Part shown: positions 1 through 8,677 of the stretch, one piece after another | Layout: every line of letters begins with the position of its first letter | Position numbering within the stretch: position 1 is the stretch's first letter | Assembly (NCBI RefSeq): GCF_000332355.1 | Contig: NZ_KB235958.1 | Span: 2,701,250-2,741,633 of the forward strand | Direction: 5' to 3' | DNA: 40,384 bases | From: Baaleninema simplex PCC 7105 | Lineage (GTDB): Bacteria; Cyanobacteriota; Cyanobacteriia; Cyanobacteriales; Geitlerinemataceae | Notes under the pieces: generated by a model | Databases searched by the model: none | What the model was told of the DNA's origin: nothing | Seen by the model: only the letters and a program-made list of their open reading frames with translations | Translations under genes and position numbers: made by a program

Positions 1-166
1 TAACGGTTCGTGTTTGGTTAAGTTCGCCCGTCTTTTTGCCACAATGAGGACAGGCAACTTCCTCTTCTCTAAAGCCTAGCTGCAAAAATATTGCTTCGCG
101 TTCCCTGACCACGCTTCTCACTCTTACTTTGGGTAAGTTGATTAAGTCTTCTACAAAAAAGTTCAT
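1..166 (-). CDS. ISL3-family transposase, N-terminal fragment (cut by window edge)
   Basis: Reading the minus strand from an ATG at 166 gives 55 residues that begin MNFFVEDLINLPKVRV and contain CPHCGKKTGE, followed by NQTRTV. The N-terminal hydrophobic helix followed by a CxxC zinc-finger half-site is the layout of ISL3-type (IS204/IS1001-like) DDE transposases. The rest of the gene lies off the window, so its integrity cannot be judged. Upstream of the start (about 213-225) is the string CCGAAGACCCC, a possible terminal inverted repeat, but the partner end is not visible. Family assignment is from motif pattern only. Confidence 0.7.
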   Translation of the reverse strand, partial: MNFFVEDLINLPKVRVRSVVREREAIFLQLGFREEEVACPHCGKKTGELNQTRTV

Positions 167-402
167 CTTTAGATCCGCCTGCATTTGTTTTCTATTATAC
201 TATTATCACCTCAAACTCCGAAGACCCCAAGGAAATTTCGAGGGATTATCTGACGAAAAACGAGCGATCGCCTTTCTTCTCAAAGCGAAATGTTCTCCCA
301 TTGCTCGAACCTTGGGCGTCAAAACAGGGGCGATGGTATTTCGTGTTAAGATAGATTCATCAAACAAGCGATCGCTAACTTAAGTATAGAAAATCGTTCG
401 AC

Positions 403-1167
403 ATGAAATTTGACGAACTCGACAAAAAATTAAGACAATTTGAAAGTATCAACGATCGCTACGTCCTACCCGGAATTTACATAGTCGCACGACTCGACGG
501 TCGTTGTTTTACCAAACTCACTAAAGAAATCTGTCAGTTTGAAGCCCCCTACGATGCCAAATTTCGCGACTTAATGCTAGAAACGGTCAAACATTTAATG
601 ACCTGTGGCATTAAAATTACTTACGGCTACACCCAAAGCGATGAAATTTCGTTGTTGTTCGCCCTCAACGAAGCATCTTTTCAACGCAAAGAACGCAAAC
701 TCAATTCCATTTTAGCCAGCGAAGCCGGGGCGAAGTTTAGTTTGCTTATCGGACGAGTCGCCAGCTTTGACTGTCGAATTTGTCAGCTTCCAACCCCCGA
801 ACTCGTCGTGGATTACTTTCGCTGGCGCAACGAAGACGCTCATCGAAACTCTCTCAATTCTCATTGCTATTGGGCGTTACGAAAAGACGGCGTATCAGCC
901 CAACAGGTGGTCAAACAGCTCGATCGCCTCTCCGTCGCCCAGAAAAACGAGTTGTTATTTCAACACAACATCAATTTTAACGACTTACCCAACTGGCAAA
1001 AACGAGGAGTTGGGTTGTATTGGGAAACTTACGAAATCGAGGGAACGAATCCCAAAACGAGAGAAACCGCGAAATCGACACGAAGACGGCTCAAGGTCGA
1101 TTTAGACTTACCCATGAAAGACGAATACAGCCAATTTATTCGACAGTTGATAGGGAACAGGGAATAG
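403..1167 (+). CDS. thg1: Thg1-like tRNA 3'-5' nucleotidyltransferase
   Basis: The 254-aa product matches the tRNA(His) guanylyltransferase (Thg1) family, which adds nucleotides to tRNA 5' ends in the 3'-5' direction. Visible hallmarks are RLDGRCFTKLTK (metal-binding D32 and G33), TYGYTQSDEISLLF (catalytic D80 and E81) and FRWRNEDAHRNSLN (about 139-152). Bacterial members (Thg1-like proteins) generally repair 5'-truncated tRNAs rather than only add G-1 to tRNA-His; which applies here is inferred. The last residues (IGNRE) and the stop are supplied by a GGGAACA-type tandem repeat beginning at about 1151, so the original C-terminus may have been slightly altered. The gene is followed, convergently, by rimM. 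Confidence 0.9.
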   Translation: MKFDELDKKLRQFESINDRYVLPGIYIVARLDGRCFTKLTKEICQFEAPYDAKFRDLMLETVKHLMTCGIKITYGYTQSDEISLLFALNEASFQRKERKLNSILASEAGAKFSLLIGRVASFDCRICQLPTPELVVDYFRWRNEDAHRNSLNSHCYWALRKDGVSAQQVVKQLDRLSVAQKNELLFQHNINFNDLPNWQKRGVGLYWETYEIEGTNPKTRETAKSTRRRLKVDLDLPMKDEYSQFIRQLIGNRE

Positions 1168-1285
1168 GGAACGGGGAACAGTCACCAGTCACCAGTCACC
1201 AGTCACCAGTCACCAGTGAAGACAGCAAACAGATAACTGTTTCTCCCCTTCTCCCCTTCTCCCCCTCTCCCTCTCTCCCTTGCTC
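1151..1285. repeat. Short tandem repeats between thg1 and rimM
   Basis: Three simple repeats lie end to end. GGGAACA/GGGAATA-like heptamers (1151-1180) are followed by about five copies of the heptamer CAGTCAC (1180-1217) and a C/T-rich stretch of CTCCCCTT-like units (1240-1285). The first array supplies the thg1 stop codon and the last ends just before the rimM stop. Similar arrays recur at 18244, 21332, 24985 and 33127. Confidence 0.9.
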
Positions 1286-1286
1286 C

Positions 1287-1895
1287 CTAAGCCTGAACTT
1301 CCAACAACCCCGGTGGTGGGACGATTTCAATACGTCCGGCGTCCAAATCCACTACGGGAACGATTTCCGTGACGAAGGGAACTAACACCGTGGGCGGTTT
1401 TGGGGGTTTGGGGCGTTTGGGTTTCTTGCGTCGGCTGCGTTTGGGTGGCGTGTCGGGAACCAGAAACGGGCGATCGAGTTGCACTTCCAAGAGGTCGTTT
1501 CCCGCTGAAAGAACGTCTGTGACGACACCCAAGCGATCGCCTGTCGTTCGATCGAACACTGCCAATCCCACCAAATCTAAAACGTGATATTCCCCCTCTT
1601 CCAATTCAGGGCGATCGTCGGCGGACACCAGCAACACCGCATCGCGCAAATCTTCCGCCGCTTCCCGCGTCTCGACGCCCTCGAGTTCCACCACGTACAA
1701 CCCTTTACCGGGAATGTCTCGCCCTCCCAGGAGTTCGACGGGGTGGGGATCGCGTTCCCCTTTCCGCCGCAACCATCGCGTTCCAGGTTCTAAAAAGCGT
1801 TCGGGAAAGTCGGTGTTGGGATACACCCGCAGTTCGCCCCGTAACCCCTGGGGGGCGACGATGCGACCGATTTCCAACCACTCCGATTCAGCCAT
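1287..1895 (-). CDS. rimM: Ribosome maturation factor RimM
   Basis: The 202-aa protein starts [20 protein letters not shown]. The [16 protein letters not shown] segment is the RimM N-terminal signature and [14 protein letters not shown] begins the PRC-barrel domain. It ends in the family-typical [13 protein letters not shown]. RimM binds the 30S head and helps mature 16S rRNA. Between PRC-barrel strands (about residues 150-172) there is a Lys/Pro-rich insertion ([17 protein letters not shown]), which makes it longer than the usual 170-180 aa. The ATG at 1895 was chosen because the frame remains open to 2066 but the upstream residues have no RimM similarity and overlap the kinase remnant. Confidence 0.93.
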   Translation of the reverse strand: MAESEWLEIGRIVAPQGLRGELRVYPNTDFPERFLEPGTRWLRRKGERDPHPVELLGGRDIPGKGLYVVELEGVETREAAEDLRDAVLLVSADDRPELEEGEYHVLDLVGLAVFDRTTGDRLGVVTDVLSAGNDLLEVQLDRPFLVPDTPPKRSRRKKPKRPKPPKPPTVLVPFVTEIVPVVDLDAGRIEIVPPPGLLEVQA

Positions 1896-1927
1896 AATCT
1901 CGTGCAATTTTCGTATCGTGAAGTCTT

Positions 1928-2059
1928 TTATTCTACCGAAACCGTCTGACGATCGCAGTTGGGAAGCGTCACGATAAGCGTCGTTCCCATCCCTTCGGTA
2001 CTTTCGACGGCGATCGATCCCCCGTGAAGATCGATGCTTTGCGTGATGACGTGCAGTCT
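1928..2059 (-). pseudogene. Histidine-kinase C-terminal remnant (HATPase G2-box tail)
   Basis: In one minus-strand frame the sequence between rimM and the M28 peptidase reads [20 protein letters not shown], then [13 protein letters not shown], and ends at a TAA at 1928-1930. This is the end of a GHKL ATPase domain (the usual form is GLGL..I...HGG.I.VES..G.GT.F.V.LP). No start, HisKA domain or N and G1 boxes are present, and homology begins directly at the M28 stop codon (2059-2061). I read it as the 3' stump of a sensor kinase whose body was lost by deletion. Only about 43 residues remain. Confidence 0.75.
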
Positions 2060-2979
2060 TAGGCATTTACGAGGGCGTCGAGGGTGCGTTGCAAACCCAT
2101 GACGACTCGAGCCAGGCGATCGAAATCGACTTTATCGGGGGTGTCTTCAGCGGTGTGGTAGTAGGGATAGCGAAACGGGGCAGTATCGGTCACCATGACC
2201 GCCGGATAGTTGTATTGCCAAAACGCCCAGTGATCGGACCATCCCGCTCCCGCAACGCTACCGGGAAGAATCGCACCTTCGCAGGGAAATTGGGTGCGAT
2301 CGCGAAATTCTCCCACCACCTGACGCACTAAAAAGGCCGAGTCTAAATTGCCCACGACGCTAAGAAAATTTCCGGTGATGGGATAGATGTTTTCGAGCAA
2401 TCCCATAGGATAGTTTTGGCTTCCCGGTGCGTCGTCGTAGTAGCCGATGGTTTCTAAGCAGAGCATGGCGACGATGTTTTCGTTGCTTTGGCGACATCGT
2501 TTGGCATAGACGACGCTTCCCATTTCTTCGGTTTGGAAAAAGGGCGGTTCTTCGTTGGCAAATGCGACAAACCGAAGGGTGCGTTTGGGGCTGACGTGGG
2601 CGAACGCACGGGCTAAGGCTAAGATGGCAGCGACGCCACTGCCATTATCGTTCGCACCGGGAGAGACGACGACGGAGTCGTAGTGAGCGCCGACGATGAC
2701 GATCGATTCGGGGGTTTCGGTCCCGAGACGTTCGACTTCTAGGTTGCGGAAGGTTTGGCCTTCGATGTCGTAGGCTTGCGATCGCACTTCGTATTCAGCT
2801 TTGGCAAATTCGTCTTCGATGAAGTCGGCCACCGCGAGCAGGTTATCGTAAGCGATGTAATTGTGTTCGCCGTTGGCACTGATGCGCTCGATATCGGCTT
2901 TGAGGCGATCGCGCAGGGCGATTTCCTCGGGAGTTAAGGGCGGGAGCGGCCCGCTATGGCTGGTTCCGGGCATTAACAC
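2059..2979 (-). CDS. M28-family zinc aminopeptidase-like protein
   Basis: The 306-aa product has the full co-catalytic zinc set of M28 peptidases: GAHYDSV (H99, D101), GANDNGSG (D111), FANEEPPFF (catalytic E143 with E144), ETIGYY (E176) and [11 protein letters not shown] (H275). GWSDHWAFW (246-254) is also typical. It should be a metallo-aminopeptidase or carboxypeptidase; the substrate is unknown. No clear signal peptide is seen, so it is probably cytoplasmic. The start is GTG at 2979, about 10 nt after an AGGAGG; an ATG two codons downstream (2973) is the alternative. Its stop abuts the histidine-kinase remnant. Confidence 0.9.
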   Translation of the reverse strand: MLMPGTSHSGPLPPLTPEEIALRDRLKADIERISANGEHNYIAYDNLLAVADFIEDEFAKAEYEVRSQAYDIEGQTFRNLEVERLGTETPESIVIVGAHYDSVVVSPGANDNGSGVAAILALARAFAHVSPKRTLRFVAFANEEPPFFQTEEMGSVVYAKRCRQSNENIVAMLCLETIGYYDDAPGSQNYPMGLLENIYPITGNFLSVVGNLDSAFLVRQVVGEFRDRTQFPCEGAILPGSVAGAGWSDHWAFWQYNYPAVMVTDTAPFRYPYYHTAEDTPDKVDFDRLARVVMGLQRTLDALVNA

Positions 2980-3406
2980 GAGCGATCGTCCTCCTGTTCT
3001 CGACAGTCTAAGTTTTTAAGCTTTTACCTACCTAAAACTAACCGATCGGCTCGTACACGATCGAAAATATTTCAAGATATTTAAGAATTGCGATCGCTCT
3101 CAAAAGTTTGAGTTAAAGTATTCTAAAATTTAGAAATTTTCCAGGCGCGGGATTTTATGAAACTCCAAGGTGCTTCGAGCGGCAACTGGATGCGATCGCA
3201 CTCGACTTCAAATTTTATAAAACTAACAATAAACTCTCAGTTTTTTGTTCGCCAAATATAGCAATTGCAAGTAATTCTTCAATAAAACACCCAAAAAATC
3301 GATTTCCTGTTGTTCTTTACTTTTTGTTTCCGATTTTGTTACACAACCGATTTGGAATTGCCATAGATTTTCTTGTCGTTTTACAAGTCATCTGACCTAA
3401 AAGATC
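2980..3406. other. AT-rich intergenic region without a recognisable gene
   Basis: About 427 bp of AT-rich sequence separates the divergent M28 peptidase and SMR genes. It contains scattered HIP1 sites (for example near 3091 and 3192) and short A/T tracts. I see no coding frame, RNA gene or convincing hairpin. Both flanking promoters presumably lie here. Confidence 0.6.
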
Positions 3407-3736
3407 GTGTCGAATTTGTTGTTGATTCTTTTAACAGTTGCCTTAAATACCACTGCCCAGCTTTTTCTGAAACTCGGATCGGGAAAAGAGGCGATTTTAA
3501 ACTTATTCCTAATAGGCGGAGTCGCACTCTACGGACTGAGTACGATAATTTATATCACCGTCTTGAGCAAGCTCAATCTTTCGATCGCCTATCCGATGGT
3601 TATTGGTTTAACCGTTGCCGCAACTACGATCGTCGGTGCGATCGCACTTCAAGAAAAGGTTACGACAACAAGTTGGATTGGAGTAGGATTGTTACTCAGC
3701 GGTATTTTTGCTATTGCAATGAGTAAAAATCAGTAA
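3407..3736 (+). CDS. Small multidrug resistance/EmrE-like four-helix membrane protein
   Basis: The 109-aa protein has four predicted membrane helices (about 2-20, 31-50, 58-79 and 88-105). Length, topology and the pattern AQLFLKLGSG...LSIAYPMVIGLTVAATTIVGAI match the SMR/EamA half-transporters such as EmrE and the ArnE/ArnF flippase subunits. It lies 48 bp upstream of a GT39-type glycosyltransferase in the same orientation. That pairing resembles ArnE/F with ArnT, so a role in flipping a lipid-linked sugar is more likely than drug efflux (inference). The start is GTG; an in-frame ATG is not available nearby. Base composition is more AT-rich than the surroundings. Confidence 0.8.
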   Translation: MSNLLLILLTVALNTTAQLFLKLGSGKEAILNLFLIGGVALYGLSTIIYITVLSKLNLSIAYPMVIGLTVAATTIVGAIALQEKVTTTSWIGVGLLLSGIFAIAMSKNQ

Positions 3737-3784
3737 AAATCAATCCGGTTTTTTGCAGTTAAATTTCATGTTTGGCAAATCATC

Positions 3785-5368
3785 ATGAATCGCAATTCAA
3801 ACGATCTAAAAACAAAAAAACATTCAATCGCGACAGCAATAAATAAGCTCAAAACGATCCGATACTATTTTATAATATTTTTATTTTGGGTGTCTTTATT
3901 CGCCCTAACAAATAGTGGATTCGATACGTCAGAAGGAACAGAACATTATTTTTTAGCCGAACATATCGTACGAACGGGGCGTTTGGGCTACACACCCGAC
4001 GAAATTCCAATTCGTTTGTCTTACACAGCACCGAACGGAAACAGTTACGGATCTCACGAGTTCGGAAATGTCTTGTTTTTATTACCGACTGCAACCCTGA
4101 ATTTAGCGATCGGTGCAGTTTTAAGTCCGTTCGTGTCGTCAGAGACGATCGATCGCCTCCATCAGTTTGTCATTTCGTTTCAGCCGGGAATTTATTCGGC
4201 TGTTACCGCAACAGCATTTTTTGCCATCTTACAAATTGGGTTCGATCGATCGAAAAAGTGCGCTCTTATTGGGATGTTTTCTCTGGTTTTTACCAGCTTT
4301 TTTTGGACGTATTCCCGAAATTTATACGACGGCGTTCTATGTGGAATGCTACTCACCTTATCGCTCTTATATTTGATGTTATATAAAAAACAAGAACAGA
4401 CACGATGGTTGATTTTAGTATTCATTTTTCTGGGATTGAGTTTTATCACAAGACTTTCAGCGATCTTACCCATATTTGCCACAGCATTTTATCTCATTTT
4501 ACATCATCGATTTTCGATTCCTAGAATTTTACGAGTTGCTGGAATCTCTAGCGCGACTATTTTACCGTTCGTTCTTTGGCAATCTTGGTACAATCACCTG
4601 AGAACGGGGTTATTTTATAAATCTCCCGTCCAAACGGAGGTTTACGCTCATAACAACAGCTTGGACGGCAACATCTGGGTGGGCTTGAGTGGGCTACTGC
4701 TCAGCCCTGGAAAAAGTATATTTATTTACGTTCCCTTAGCCGTTTTATCAGTTTTACTCTTTCGTCGATTTTACCGACACTATCGCAACGAAGCGCTGTA
4801 CGTTTTAGTTTTAGTTAGCACTTGGTTGTTACTTCACAGTAAATTACAAAGTTGGTACGGAGCTTGGGGCTGGGGACCGCGACACTTTATTTCGATCGCG
4901 CCGATTTTGTTGTTACCCTACGCCGTCAACATAAAGGCGATCGCTCGCAAAACCTATCTCAAACGTTTAACCCTAGGTTTAGCCGCTTGGGGCGTCTTAC
5001 TTTCACTATCCTCAATAATTTCTAACTGGCATTTTCGGATGGCCTACGCCAGAGAACAAAACCGTCTCGACGACGAAATTTTTGTCTGGGGCTTCTGGAA
5101 CAGTCAAGCGATCGATATGGTCAAAGCCGCCGTCGGTAATCTCTGGCGAATGGCGACCGGAAGTCCCGTCATTACCCTCGCCACGGATTACTCCGCCGCC
5201 AACGAGTACGTTAGCAGTACCCTAAATATCTGGCCGAACGCCTTTATCGCAGTCGGTATTCCGTGGTACGTGGCGATCGCAGCTACAATTCCCCTTTGGA
5301 TATTGCTGTTTTGGTCGGGACGACAGGTGTTTCGCATTGGGTTCGCCGAGACGAACGCAAACCGCTAA
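3785..5368 (+). CDS. GT39/ArnT-like integral membrane glycosyltransferase
   Basis: The 527-aa polytopic membrane protein has a first periplasmic loop reading FDTSEGTEHYFLAEHIVRTG (about residues 46-65), which carries the acidic residues typical of dolichyl-phosphate-mannose-mannosyltransferase-like (GT39/PMT, ArnT, RgtB) enzymes. These transfer a sugar from a polyprenyl-phosphate carrier to lipid, glycan or protein. About ten to twelve hydrophobic helices follow, with a WGWGPRHF motif near residue 360 in a large loop before the last helices. The upstream SMR-like gene probably supplies the flippase. Donor and acceptor are unknown. The 5' part is AT-rich with few HIP1 sites, consistent with acquisition from elsewhere. 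Confidence 0.8.
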   Translation: MNRNSNDLKTKKHSIATAINKLKTIRYYFIIFLFWVSLFALTNSGFDTSEGTEHYFLAEHIVRTGRLGYTPDEIPIRLSYTAPNGNSYGSHEFGNVLFLLPTATLNLAIGAVLSPFVSSETIDRLHQFVISFQPGIYSAVTATAFFAILQIGFDRSKKCALIGMFSLVFTSFFWTYSRNLYDGVLCGMLLTLSLLYLMLYKKQEQTRWLILVFIFLGLSFITRLSAILPIFATAFYLILHHRFSIPRILRVAGISSATILPFVLWQSWYNHLRTGLFYKSPVQTEVYAHNNSLDGNIWVGLSGLLLSPGKSIFIYVPLAVLSVLLFRRFYRHYRNEALYVLVLVSTWLLLHSKLQSWYGAWGWGPRHFISIAPILLLPYAVNIKAIARKTYLKRLTLGLAAWGVLLSLSSIISNWHFRMAYAREQNRLDDEIFVWGFWNSQAIDMVKAAVGNLWRMATGSPVITLATDYSAANEYVSSTLNIWPNAFIAVGIPWYVAIAATIPLWILLFWSGRQVFRIGFAETNANR

Positions 5369-5408
5369 CAGGAGTTTCTGACACCGCGATCGCCCGACCT
5401 CTCGTAAA

Positions 5409-5933
5409 CTAGCGATCGACGAACTGACTCGCCAAGCGCAACGCATCCCCCATATCCACATCGCCGTCGCCGTCGGCGTCGAGAAATCCCGACAACACTG
5501 GATTCGTCTCAGAAGCTGGGTTTTGAGCGTTGCTTCCCGTTTTCAGGAAGTTCAACACCAACGGAACCAAAATCGGTAACAACGCCTGTACCGTACTCGC
5601 GTTCGCCCCCGTTTGACGCGAAGCTTCTTCGGCGACAGTTTCTTGACGCTGCGGCGAAAACAAAGCTTGCACCGCTTGTAAACTGGCGTCCGTTCCACCA
5701 AACCGATCGACGATCGCTTTCACCGTTCCTTCCCCCTCATCTTGGCGTTTTTCCTGCAACGCCTTCCGTACCTGCGTTCCCACCACCGACATCACCGCTT
5801 GAGTAGTTGCAGGATCGAGACCCTGGCTGTCGCTGCTTTGTCGAACCGTGTTGACGATACTTCCGAGTTGTCCGACGCTGGCTTGCAGGTTCGGATCGTT
5901 GATGGCGTTGGTAATTTTGTCGAAAAGTCCCAT
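5409..5933 (-). CDS. DUF937 family protein with a C-terminal EF-hand/dockerin-like loop
   Basis: The 174-aa protein begins MGLFDKITNAINDPNLQASV and continues with the Gln/Ala-rich helical DUF937 pattern (LGSIVNTVRQSS...TQAVMSVVG...LLPILVPLVLNFL). DUF937 function is unknown. The C-terminus carries FLDADGDGDVDMGDALRLAS (about 149-168), which has Asp at alternating positions as in a calcium-binding EF-hand/dockerin loop. The ATG at 5933 is preceded by GGAG at 8 nt. The open frame runs further upstream, but those residues are non-family. The gene converges on the GT39 gene with a 40-bp gap. Confidence 0.8.
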   Translation of the reverse strand: MGLFDKITNAINDPNLQASVGQLGSIVNTVRQSSDSQGLDPATTQAVMSVVGTQVRKALQEKRQDEGEGTVKAIVDRFGGTDASLQAVQALFSPQRQETVAEEASRQTGANASTVQALLPILVPLVLNFLKTGSNAQNPASETNPVLSGFLDADGDGDVDMGDALRLASQFVDR

Positions 5934-6162
5934 AGAACAGTCTCCAATACAGTCTATCGAGTCATACTTTGGTTTTAACGCGGTTCTCACCCAAAATGAC
6001 AACTTCGCCGCAAACTCTTCCTCCACCCACAACCCCGCAACACCAGCGGATGAGATACCCTGATGAAGAGACGATGCGCTGACCGAGTAGAGCGATCGCC
6101 AACTGTCCACCGAACACTACTCCCACTGTTCGCTGCTCGCTGCTCGCTGTTGACTGTAAAAG

Positions 6163-7854
6163 ATGCCCCTTTCTCGCCTACTCACCCTCGTCATCGGAAT
6201 CGTCATCATCCTCGCGATGGCGATTTGGTTGGTGACGTCGTTAGGTTGGCTCTACAGTCAGATTACCTGGTCGGCGAATCCCTTTCTCGCCAATCTGCTG
6301 CTGTTGCTGTTGATTGGCTTGGTGGCGTTACTCCTGGGAACGTTTTTCTACTACCTGCGGCTGTTGTGGACCCCTGCAAAACAACGCCGACAACGCCGAC
6401 GTCCGACGGTCAAACCCCCGGAAACCAAAAGCGAAGCCGCCTCGGAATATCTCAGTTCGGTACGCCAGCAAGTTCAGCAGATTCAAGACGAGGTCGCCAA
6501 AAAAGCCCTGCTGAGTCGCTCTCGGGAAATCGAGGCGACGATGTCTCGCGGGAACTTGCAAATCGTCATTTTCGGAACTGGTTCTTCAGGGAAAACTTCG
6601 GTGATTAACGCACTTCTGGGGCGCGTGGTGGGACGCGTCAGCGCACCGATGGGAACCACGGAGGAGGGGGAAACCTATACGCTGCATTTACAAGGTCTCG
6701 ATCGCGATATTTTAATCACCGACACGCCGGGAATTTTGGAAGCGGGAACCGACGGAAGCCAGCGGGGACAAATTGCGCGACAGTGGGCGACGGAGGCGGA
6801 TTTGTTGCTGTTCGTCGTCGATAACGATCTGCGTCGGTCGGAGTTCGAACCGTTGGGGGTGTTGGCAGAAATCGGCAAACGGTCGATCGTGGTCTTTAAT
6901 AAGATCGATCTCTATTCCGAAGGCGATCGCGAAACCATTTTAGCCCGGTTGCGATCGCGCCTGCGAGATTTCGTTCCCCCCAGCGATATCGTTCCCGTGG
7001 CGGCCAATCCCCCCGTCGTGCGTCTCCAAACCGGGGAAGCCTTCAAACCCGACCCGGATATTATGCCGTTAATTCGTCGTATCGTGGCGGTGTTGCGGGC
7101 GGAAGGGGAAGATTTAGTCGCCGATAATATTTTATTGAAATCCCAGCGGTTGGGAGACGAAGCCAGACGCCTGGTGGACGCACAGCGACGCCGACAAGCG
7201 GTGAAAGTGGTCGATCGCTATCAGTGGATAGGGGCCGGTGCGATCGCCGTGACGCCGCTTCCTGGGGTGGATTTACTGGCGACCGCCGCCGTCAACGCTC
7301 AAATGGTCGTCGAAATCGGTAAAATTTACGGGTGCGAGTTAAACCTCGATCGCGGGCGAGAACTGGCGGTATCTCTCGGAAAAACCCTGGCCAGTTTGGG
7401 AATTGTCAAAGGGGTGGTGCAGTTAGTGGCGACGGCGTTACAGTTCCACGTGGGAACCCTCGTCGTGGGGAAAGCGATTCAGGGAATTAGTGCGGCGTAT
7501 CTGACGCGCATCGCCGGAAAAAGCTTTATTGAATATTTCCGCCAGGATCTCGATTGGGGAGATGGGGGAATGTCGGAAGTGGTTCAACGTCAGTTTCAGT
7601 TGACGCGGAAAGACGAGTTCGTGAAAGCTTTTGTTAAAGATGCGATCGCCCGCGTCGTCGAACCGTTAAAGTTGAACCAACCCGATGCTGAAGACGACGT
7701 TTCTCTCGACTATTACGACGAATACGAAGAACGGGAGAAGATCGGGATATCGCGCACGCCTCCCCCATCTCCTCGGTCTCGAGAACCGTTTCCCCTCGAC
7801 GACAATATCCCCGATTGGGACGAAACCCCACGCCGCTACAACGACGACTGGTAA
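6163..7854 (+). CDS. Membrane-anchored Era-like GTPase with DUF697 domain
   Basis: The 563-aa protein has two N-terminal membrane helices (about 6-29 and 42-66) and a basic linker. A TrmE-Era-type GTPase domain follows: P-loop GTGSSGKTS (138-146), G3 DTPG (187-190) and G4 NKID (246-249). The second half (about 345-470) contains the hydrophobic PLPGVDLLATAAVNAQMV segment characteristic of DUF697, seen in YcjF-like proteins. The C-terminus is acidic and low-complexity. Such proteins are common in cyanobacteria and their role is not established. The start is ATG 6163 with a weak ribosome site. It is followed 9 bp later by a CPBP protease gene, probably cotranscribed. Confidence 0.88.
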   Translation: MPLSRLLTLVIGIVIILAMAIWLVTSLGWLYSQITWSANPFLANLLLLLLIGLVALLLGTFFYYLRLLWTPAKQRRQRRRPTVKPPETKSEAASEYLSSVRQQVQQIQDEVAKKALLSRSREIEATMSRGNLQIVIFGTGSSGKTSVINALLGRVVGRVSAPMGTTEEGETYTLHLQGLDRDILITDTPGILEAGTDGSQRGQIARQWATEADLLLFVVDNDLRRSEFEPLGVLAEIGKRSIVVFNKIDLYSEGDRETILARLRSRLRDFVPPSDIVPVAANPPVVRLQTGEAFKPDPDIMPLIRRIVAVLRAEGEDLVADNILLKSQRLGDEARRLVDAQRRRQAVKVVDRYQWIGAGAIAVTPLPGVDLLATAAVNAQMVVEIGKIYGCELNLDRGRELAVSLGKTLASLGIVKGVVQLVATALQFHVGTLVVGKAIQGISAAYLTRIAGKSFIEYFRQDLDWGDGGMSEVVQRQFQLTRKDEFVKAFVKDAIARVVEPLKLNQPDAEDDVSLDYYDEYEEREKIGISRTPPPSPRSREPFPLDDNIPDWDETPRRYNDDW

Positions 7855-7863
7855 CGAGTTTCT

Positions 7864-8649
7864 ATGAAAGAGCGATCGGTTGTCTTGCGGATTTTGGCGT
7901 TTTTGGGGTTGCTATTGTTGTGCTGGCTTCCCCTGGCGATTCCCATCTACAGCTTAATTCCCGACGCCAACACCGCCAGCATTCTGGGAACGTTGCTGTT
8001 ATATGTCGAATTTCTCTATCTCGTTCGCTGGTGGGGACGCCGGTTTTACGGCGAACCTCGGGTTTTTCAACGCTACGGTTTCGTTCTCACTCGTCAAAAT
8101 GGAATCGAGTTCGGTCGAGGATGGATAGTCGGATTGCTGGGGTTGGCGGTTCTCTTCGGTGTAGAAACGGTATTTGGCTGGGTTCGTTGGATACCGACTG
8201 AAATGGCGATTCCCCGTTTGGTTGTAGAAGCGATTTTAGTGGGGTTTGCGGTGGGATTGGCTGAGGAGTTGCTGTTTCGCGGTTGGTTGTGGGACGAGTT
8301 GCGTCGGGATTACCGGGTGGTTGTGGCGACGGTGGCGAACATTTTAATTTTTGCAGTGTCGCACTTTCTCAAACCCGTTTCGGAGATTTTCCGCACCTTT
8401 CCGCAGTTTGTGGGATTGGTGGTGTTGGGGTTGGTGTTGGTGAAGGCGAAACGCCGCAATCAAGGACGTTTGGGATTTCCCATCGGTTTACATGGGGGAC
8501 TGGTGGGAGGGTATTATCTGGTCAATGTGGGACAGTTGGTGACGTACACTGACGCGGTTCCTTCTTGGGTGACGGGTATCGATAACAATCCCTTGGCTGG
8601 GGTTTTGGGGGTTTTGGTGTTGTTCGGACTTTCGATCGTCGATCGTTGA
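7864..8649 (+). CDS. CPBP-family intramembrane metalloprotease (Abi/Rce1-like)
   Basis: The 261-aa membrane protein has about seven hydrophobic segments. The CPBP motif 1 is AEELLFRGWLWDELRR (E134, E135, R139) and a downstream VSHFLKP supplies H167. These residues form the active site in Rce1-type glutamic/metallo intramembrane proteases. The natural substrate is unknown; bacterial members include bacteriocin self-immunity proteins, but nothing here indicates a bacteriocin. It starts 9 bp after the GTPase gene stop and is probably its operon partner. Confidence 0.87.
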   Translation: MKERSVVLRILAFLGLLLLCWLPLAIPIYSLIPDANTASILGTLLLYVEFLYLVRWWGRRFYGEPRVFQRYGFVLTRQNGIEFGRGWIVGLLGLAVLFGVETVFGWVRWIPTEMAIPRLVVEAILVGFAVGLAEELLFRGWLWDELRRDYRVVVATVANILIFAVSHFLKPVSEIFRTFPQFVGLVVLGLVLVKAKRRNQGRLGFPIGLHGGLVGGYYLVNVGQLVTYTDAVPSWVTGIDNNPLAGVLGVLVLFGLSIVDR

Positions 8650-8677
8650 GAGTTGATATTTTGAGGAAAGTTACCGA

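Noticed and set aside
129-383. Open frame of 84 codons before thg1
   Set aside because: It overlaps the transposase start on the other strand, has no domain pattern and no ribosome site; probably chance.
1180-1217. Regularly repeated heptamers as a possible CRISPR array
   Set aside because: Units are contiguous 7-mers without spacers; the same at 21332 and 33211. No cas gene in the window.
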